DNA of 64,000 nucleotides from an uncultured Chloroflexota bacterium (GTDB lineage: Bacteria > Chloroflexota > Chloroflexia > Thermomicrobiales > UBA6265): NCBI GenBank assembly GCA_937901745.1, contig CALGSZ010000055.1, positions 1-64,000 of the forward strand, written 5' to 3'. The notes below the pieces were generated by a model that was given only the letters and a program-made list of their open reading frames with translations, was not told the origin of the DNA and searched no databases. Made by a program: the position numbers and the translations under genes. Below are positions 59,023 through 64,000 of the stretch, in pieces; position 1 is the first letter of the stretch, and every line of letters starts with the position of its first letter.

Positions 59023-60348
59023 TCATCCACGACGTTCCGCGACGATCGGCAGGGTCAAGAGCGCGTGTGGGATGACGAGCGCCGTCGCCGGAGTCCCGAC
59101 CCGCTCCACCGCCATCTCCAGCGCTGTTTCGATGTCCGGCGCCGGCACACACCCAACCGCTTCCACGGCCGCCGGCTCCACCGCGCCGGCGACGATGATC
59201 GTCACTTGCTCCAGCACCCGCGCCAGAATGTACGCGCGCTGCTCTCCCGGCCGGATTCCCTCACGCCGCGCTTTCTCGACGATTGCGGGCGGGCCGCCCG
59301 GCTCCGCCATCGCCGCAAGGAACCGCTGCTCGCCGGAGCCCTGGCCTGCTCCCTCCGGGCACGGCGCGGGCAGGATGATCGCCCCACCTGGCCGCACGAC
59401 GGGCGTCGGCGCGAACTGCAGATAGGTCGCGGCGCGACTCGCCTGGTAAAGATTCTGATCCTTTGGGTAGCCAACGCCCGCGACGGCAATGTCCGCTTGC
59501 GCCGGCACCGGGACGGTGTAGATCTCGGATGCGATCTTCGCCAGGTGGTCGTGCACCGCCTCGGGCGCGCCGAAGGAGACCGCCACCAGGCGTTCCTCCT
59601 CGTCCAGCACGCAGTTGGCAACCCAATCCAACCCGACCGCGCTCGCCACGCGTCGGACCGCCTCTTGGAAGGGGTTGCCGGCCAATTGGGCGAGCCGCAC
59701 CCCCGGCTGATCCAACATCGCCGGCCCATGCGTCGCCGCGATGATCGCCTCCCCGGCGCAGCCGATGGCGACAGTCTTGCCGCCACCGCTGTACCCGGCG
59801 TACTGATGCGGCTCAACGCGGCCGGTCGCCAGCAGGAGATCCGCTTCAGCCGCGATCCGGTTCACCGAGAACGGCGTTCCGTCCGGTCCATCCGCGACCG
59901 TGACCAAGTTGGCTTCATCGTGCGGGTTGTGGTCCACCACGCGGTAGCGATTGACGATTGCGTCGCCCAGCTTCTCCCGCTTCTCGGCATCAGTGCTCGG
60001 CCGGTGGGCGCCGACAGCAACAAGGATCGTGATCGCCTCGTCCGGCACGCCCGCCGCCTCGAGCTCCTCCAGCATCGGCGGCACGAGGAGCGAGTCCGGG
60101 CACGCGCGTGTGGCATCGGTCACGGCGATGCAAACGCGGCGCTTCCCGCGCGCCAAATCGCGTAGCGGCGGCGCTCCAATCGGCGCGGCGAGCGCGGCGC
60201 GGATTGCTGCCTGGACATCAGCAACAGGGGGCGCCGGCCGCGAGCGAACGACCATGCCACTGACGCCTGGCGGCAGGCGAAACGAGCGCTCTCCCCTTCC
60301 GAAAGGAACGCTGAAGGTTTCAGATTCGCGGAGTGTCGCGCCAGTCAT
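59023..60348 (-). CDS. larA: LarA-family (DUF2088) nickel-pincer racemase-like protein
   Basis: A 441-residue LarA-like protein: AVTDATRACPDSLL, VGAHRPSTDAEKREKLG (the HRP His), GRVEPHQYAGYSGGGKTVAIG (His and the pincer-bearing Lys region) and AATHGPAMLDQPGVRL. LarA racemises lactate with a nickel pincer nucleotide cofactor; the larger family acts on other 2-hydroxyacids. No larB, larC or larE nearby. ATG at 60348 has no clear ribosome site. Divergent from mdh. Confidence 0.85.
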   Translation of the reverse strand: MTGATLRESETFSVPFGRGERSFRLPPGVSGMVVRSRPAPPVADVQAAIRAALAAPIGAPPLRDLARGKRRVCIAVTDATRACPDSLLVPPMLEELEAAGVPDEAITILVAVGAHRPSTDAEKREKLGDAIVNRYRVVDHNPHDEANLVTVADGPDGTPFSVNRIAAEADLLLATGRVEPHQYAGYSGGGKTVAIGCAGEAIIAATHGPAMLDQPGVRLAQLAGNPFQEAVRRVASAVGLDWVANCVLDEEERLVAVSFGAPEAVHDHLAKIASEIYTVPVPAQADIAVAGVGYPKDQNLYQASRAATYLQFAPTPVVRPGGAIILPAPCPEGAGQGSGEQRFLAAMAEPGGPPAIVEKARREGIRPGEQRAYILARVLEQVTIIVAGAVEPAAVEAVGCVPAPDIETALEMAVERVGTPATALVIPHALLTLPIVAERRG

Positions 60349-60472
60349 CGCGCATCAGCCCTTGTTTCATCTTTTCGCGCCACCCGAAAGTGGCGACCGG
60401 AGCGCCCTATACTATCACCCTGCATGCGTGGATGGCCCCATTGGGGGATGCGGCAGAGGAGAAAGGAAGACG

Positions 60473-61423
60473 ATGACGTCGCAAACAGTCGGACGGCGCA
60501 AGGTGACGGTGATCGGCGCGGGAATGGTCGGCGGTACGGTCGCGCAGATGCTGGCGATGCGCGACTACGCGGACGTGGTACTTGTCGACATCGTTGAGGG
60601 GCTGCCGCAGGGCAAGGCGCTCGACCTGATGCAGGTCGGCCCGCTCCTCGGCTACGACACCAACATCATCGGCACCAACAGCTACGAGGACACCGCCGGC
60701 TCCGATCTCGTCGTCATCACGTCCGGCATCGCGCGCAAGCCGGGCATGAGCCGCGATGACCTGCTGCGGACGAACATGGGGATCGTCCGCTCCGTCACGG
60801 AGCAGGTACTGCCTGGCTCGCCGAACGCGATCATCATCGTCGTCTCGAATCCTCTCGACGCGATGTGCCACGTTGCGTTCGAAGCCAGCGGCCTACCGCG
60901 CGAGCGCGTCATCGGCATGGCGGGCGTGCTCGACTCGGCCCGCTTCCGGACTTTCATCGCGATGGAGCTCGGCGTCTCGGTCAAGGAGGTCTCGGCGCTC
61001 GTCCTCGGCGGGCACGGTGACACGATGGTCCCGCTCTCCCGGTACTCGACCGTCAATGGCGTCCCGATCACGGAGCTGTTGCCGGCTGAGCGCGTCAAGG
61101 CGCTGGAGGAGCGGACGGCAAACGGCGGCGCGGAGATCGTCGGACTGCTGAAGACGGGCAGCGCCTACTACGCGCCGGGTATGTCCACCGTCGAGATGGT
61201 GGATTCGATCTTGCTCGACAAGAAGCGCGTCCTTCCCTGCAGCGTCCTGCTCAAAGGCGAGTACGGGATCAACGACCTCTTCGTCGGCGTGCCGGTCAAG
61301 CTCGGCGCGAGCGGCGTCGAGGAAATCATCGAGCTCGACCTGACCGAGGAGGAGCGGGCCGCGCTGCACAAGTCGGCCGGCGCGGTGAAAGGCCTCGTTG
61401 AGGCAATGGCGAATCTTTCGTAG
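60473..61423 (+). CDS. mdh: Malate dehydrogenase (LDH-like type)
   Basis: A 316-residue enzyme with GAGMVGGTVAQMLA (NAD loop), SGIARKPGMSRDDLL (Arg at the malate-specific position), VSNPLDAM, LDSARFRTFIA and the catalytic His in GGHGDTMVPL. It oxidises malate to oxaloacetate in the TCA cycle. ATG at 60473 has AAAGGA about 6 bases upstream. A -10-like TATACT sits at 60408. Confidence 0.96.
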   Translation: MTSQTVGRRKVTVIGAGMVGGTVAQMLAMRDYADVVLVDIVEGLPQGKALDLMQVGPLLGYDTNIIGTNSYEDTAGSDLVVITSGIARKPGMSRDDLLRTNMGIVRSVTEQVLPGSPNAIIIVVSNPLDAMCHVAFEASGLPRERVIGMAGVLDSARFRTFIAMELGVSVKEVSALVLGGHGDTMVPLSRYSTVNGVPITELLPAERVKALEERTANGGAEIVGLLKTGSAYYAPGMSTVEMVDSILLDKKRVLPCSVLLKGEYGINDLFVGVPVKLGASGVEEIIELDLTEEERAALHKSAGAVKGLVEAMANLS

Positions 61424-61500
61424 CCAGGCGGAAAAGGCGGATGCCGCCTCGACGTAGCTTCGGGCGGCATCGGAGATGCACTGAGATTGATCCAGCGAGC

Positions 61501-61529
61501 GCGGGTCAGCCTCGTAACCGCTGACCCGC
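61501..61529. other. Inverted repeat after mdh
   Basis: GCGGGTCAGC and GCTGACCCGC form a 10-bp stem with a 9-base loop, 78 bases after the mdh stop. No T-run; it could end the mdh transcript or lie in the leader of the next gene. Confidence 0.4.
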
Positions 61530-61571
61530 GGCCCTAATCAGTACGGACTGGATCGCGAGGAGATGCGGACG

Positions 61572-62534
61572 ATGCCGGGAATTGGTCAACGCGGAAAAGG
61601 AGCTATGGGCGCCGTCGGCAGCGTCCGCAACTTGTTCAACGTCGTCAAGGAAATCCGGTTCGACGAGGTGCGAGAGCAGGCGGAGCGCGAGCCGAGCCTG
61701 CTGGTGCTGGCGAGCAACGAGGACGACGCGCGCTCCGTCGCGGAGACGGTCGTCGGCGACGCGCCGCGCGCGCAGGTCGAGACCGGGCGTCTTGACGGGA
61801 AGCCGCGCCTTGTCGGCGGCTATGACGCGGTGATCGTCTTCTCGGCCGACGGCCGGGAGCGCGTCGAGGATGTGGTCACGACGATTGCCGCCGCCGGTCC
61901 GAACGTCCCGGTCGTCGTCTTCCCTGGTAGCGATCCGCGAAGCTTTCAAGCGGCGCGAGAGACTCGAGCGGTCATCGTCGCTCGCGCGCCAGAGCGAGCC
62001 CCGGCGTTCGGCCGCCACATTCCTGCCTTCCGGGCGGCAGCGGTCGACGCGATCATTGACGAGACCGCCCGGGCGAACGCGCAGTTCGCGTTCGTTGCCA
62101 ATATTCCCTCGGTGATTCCGTTTGTTGGCTCGTTCGCCTCGGCCGGCGCGGACTTCCTGGTGCTGACGAAGAACCAGGCGATGATGGTCTTCAAAGTCGC
62201 CGCCGCGCACGACAAGGATTTGCGCAATCAGTACCGGATCATGCGCGAGATTGCCCCAGTCATCGGCGCGGGATTCTTCTGGCGCACTCTCGCGCGGGAG
62301 GCTGTCTCGTTCCTTCCATTCGCGGCGGGGACGATCCCGAAGGTGGCAATCGCCTACACGGGAACCGTCGCTGCCGGCCGGGCAGCCGATTTCTATTACC
62401 GCATGGGCAAAGAGCCGTCGCGGGAACAGATGCGCGCCTATTACCGGCAGGCCGCCGAGGCGCTCAAGAAGCTGCCGTTCCTTCCCAGCAGCGAGCCGAA
62501 CGGCGACGACGGGGAAGAAGCGTCATCCGGCTGA
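61572..62534 (+). CDS. DUF697-like membrane protein
   Basis: A 320-residue protein. The first 165 residues are soluble and Rossmann-like (LLVLASNEDDARSVAETVVG, YDAVIVFSADG, PVVVFPGSDP). The C-terminal half has hydrophobic segments (about 180-200 and 240-285) and ends in IAYTGTVAAGRAADFYYRMG, the hallmark of DUF697/YcjF-like proteins. The ATG at 61572 has GAGGAG 9 bases upstream; 61563 and 61605 are alternatives. Function unknown. Confidence 0.7.
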   Translation: MPGIGQRGKGAMGAVGSVRNLFNVVKEIRFDEVREQAEREPSLLVLASNEDDARSVAETVVGDAPRAQVETGRLDGKPRLVGGYDAVIVFSADGRERVEDVVTTIAAAGPNVPVVVFPGSDPRSFQAARETRAVIVARAPERAPAFGRHIPAFRAAAVDAIIDETARANAQFAFVANIPSVIPFVGSFASAGADFLVLTKNQAMMVFKVAAAHDKDLRNQYRIMREIAPVIGAGFFWRTLAREAVSFLPFAAGTIPKVAIAYTGTVAAGRAADFYYRMGKEPSREQMRAYYRQAAEALKKLPFLPSSEPNGDDGEEASSG

Positions 62535-62612
62535 ACCAGGCCGGATGATCGCTCGCGAGCAGCGCGATTGGCCGCCGCACCTGGCTTCCTGAACCTAGCT
62601 CGCCTACCTCAA

Positions 62613-64000
62613 TTAGTCGCGCGCCCACCCGCGAGCGCGTTCGACCGCCGCGCGCCATCGCTCGTAGCCTGCCTCTCGCTCAGAGGCGGAAATTCGAGGC
62701 TCAAACCGGCGGTCCACTCGCCATTGGGCGCGTAGCTCCTCGCGATCGCGCCAAACTCCGGCCGCTAACCCTGCCAGGTAGGCCGCGCCGAGCGCCGTCG
62801 TTTCGGTGATCGCAGGCCGCACGACCGGCACCCCGAGCACATCGGCTTGGATCTGCATCAGCAGATCGTTCGTCGCCGCTCCGCCGTCGGCGCGTAGCTC
62901 CGCAACTCGCACGCCGCTGTCGGCGGTCATCGCGTCGAGCACGTCTCGGGTTTGATAAGCGATCGCTTCGAGCGTGGCGCGGGCGATATGGCCAGCGGTC
63001 GTTCCTCGGGTGATGCCGACGATCGTGCCGCGCGCTAACTGGTCCCAGTGCGGCGCGCCGAGTCCAGTAAGAGCCGGGACGAAGACGACGCCCCCTGAAT
63101 CGGGTACAGACAGTGCGAGCGCCTCAACCTCCGACGCCTGCTTGATGATGCCCAGGCCATCCCGTAGCCACTGCACGGCGGCGCCGGTGACGAAGATCGC
63201 TCCTTCCAGCGCGTATGTGACCTCTCCGTCGATTGACCAGGCGATTGTCGTCAGGAGCCGGTTGCGCGACTCGACTGCCTCGGTGCCCGTGTTCATCAAG
63301 AGGAAAGAGCCCGTGCCGTACGTGTTCTTCGCCTCGCCGAGCTCGAAACACGCCTGCCCGAAGAGGGCAGACTGCTGATCCCCGGCCATCCCGGTGACTG
63401 GGATCGGCGCGCCCAGCCATTCCGGCTTCGTCTCGCCGATCGGCGCGGAATTAGGCACGACCTCCGGAAGTAGCGAGCGAGGAATGGCTAGGTCGCGCAA
63501 GAGATCGTCTGACCAGGTCCGCGCTCGGATATCGAAGAGCATCGTCCGGGACGCGTTCGTGATGTCGGTGACGTGAACTGTCCCGCCGGAGAGTTTCCAG
63601 ACCAGCCAGCTCTCGACCGTGCCGAACGCCAGTTCGCCCGCTTCAGCGCGTCGACGCAGCTCTGGATCGTGATTGAGCAGCCAGGCAATCTTGGTTGCCG
63701 AGAAGTAGGCATCCGGGACGAGGCCGGTCAGGCGCTGGTAGGTTGGAGCCATGCCGCGCTGGACGATCGCGTCGACAAGCCCTGCGCTCTGGCGACTTTG
63801 CCAGACGATCGCGGGCGAGACTGGTTCCCCCGTCTCCCTGCTCCAAAGAACCGTCGTCTCCCGCTGGTTCGTGATGCCGATGGCAGCGATCTGTTCCGGT
63901 CGAAGGGAGGCGCTCGCGATCGCTTCCCGCGCGGTTGTCAGCGTCGTCTCCCAGAGGTCCTCCGCGCGCTGGTTCACCCATCCAGGTTGCGGGTATTGCA
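62613..64000 (-). CDS. glpK: Glycerol kinase, N-terminus outside the window
   Basis: The frame runs off the right edge at QYPQPGWVNQRAEDLW, matching GlpK near residues 40-55, so the first 40 or so residues are missing and the GTG at 63977 is internal. Visible: AIGITNQRETTVLW, VTDITNASRTMLFDI, VTGMAGDQQSALFGQACF, NTYGTGSFLLMNTG, VFVPALTGLGAPHWD, and DGGAATNDLLMQ. It phosphorylates glycerol with ATP. No glpF or glpD in view. Confidence 0.96.
   Translation of the reverse strand, partial: QYPQPGWVNQRAEDLWETTLTTAREAIASASLRPEQIAAIGITNQRETTVLWSRETGEPVSPAIVWQSRQSAGLVDAIVQRGMAPTYQRLTGLVPDAYFSATKIAWLLNHDPELRRRAEAGELAFGTVESWLVWKLSGGTVHVTDITNASRTMLFDIRARTWSDDLLRDLAIPRSLLPEVVPNSAPIGETKPEWLGAPIPVTGMAGDQQSALFGQACFELGEAKNTYGTGSFLLMNTGTEAVESRNRLLTTIAWSIDGEVTYALEGAIFVTGAAVQWLRDGLGIIKQASEVEALALSVPDSGGVVFVPALTGLGAPHWDQLARGTIVGITRGTTAGHIARATLEAIAYQTRDVLDAMTADSGVRVAELRADGGAATNDLLMQIQADVLGVPVVRPAITETTALGAAYLAGLAAGVWRDREELRAQWRVDRRFEPRISASEREAGYERWRAAVERARGWARD

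Noticed and set aside
62613..63977. Taking the GTG at 63977 as the glpK start
   Set aside because: The frame continues to the window edge with QYPQPGWV, conserved GlpK sequence, so the gene is cut and not short.

Overview
This is a chromosomal, GC-rich, gene-dense stretch from a free-living bacterium. It carries only housekeeping and biosynthetic genes: I find no insertion sequence, prophage, CRISPR array or rRNA. High GC, many GTG starts, ATGA/GTGA gene overlaps, T-box control of pheST and trp, and a nusA-ylxR-infB-rbfA-nrnA-truB-ribF-infC-rpmI-rplT order fit a Chloroflexota (Thermomicrobia-like) organism. That placement is inferred from gene content and style, not from a search.

Region 1 (1-6.2 kb): the first codons of tuf preceded by tRNA-Thr, tRNA-Tyr and tRNA-Thr under one near-consensus promoter; an FAD oxidoreductase; isocitrate dehydrogenase; and the lower-glycolysis pair gpmI and eno. 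Region 2 (6.2-15 kb): a phenylalanine T-box leader, pheS-pheT-hisD, and an opposing block of PP2C phosphatase, amidohydrolase, ruvA and a nucleotidyltransferase. Region 3 (15-20.4 kb): a tryptophan T-box leader and trpEGDCF, without trpBA. Region 4 (20.3-30.4 kb, minus strand): a damaged ArsR-DUF2087 regulator, then the translation and transcription factor block running from nusA to rplT and a SPOUT methyltransferase. This block has two readable promoters, an attenuator-like hairpin before nusA, and an infC that starts with ATT.

Region 5 (30.5-47.5 kb): yvcK, gap-pgk-tpiA-secG, coaBC, a lipid-kinase-like gene, a RodZ-like protein, a protein with two matching Cys modules, miaB, a TPR protein, mobA, a probable small RNA or leader, a SWIM protein and a c-di-AMP receptor. 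Region 6 (47.7-56.7 kb, minus): ilvBNC-leuACDB, preceded by a strong promoter, a leader peptide rich in Ile/Val/Leu codons and a terminator-like hairpin, which together read as classical attenuation. Region 7 (56.7-64 kb): a rhodanese, a lower-GC patch with a stop-interrupted gene next to a Leu-Val-Phe tRNA cluster, larA, mdh, a DUF697-like membrane protein and the C-terminal part of glpK.

The genes cover amino-acid supply (Trp, Ile/Val/Leu, part of His), central carbon flux (gap-pgk-tpi, gpmI, eno, idh, mdh, glpK) and the translation apparatus. Three of the main operons carry amino-acid-sensing leaders (Phe T-box, Trp T-box, branched-chain leader peptide).
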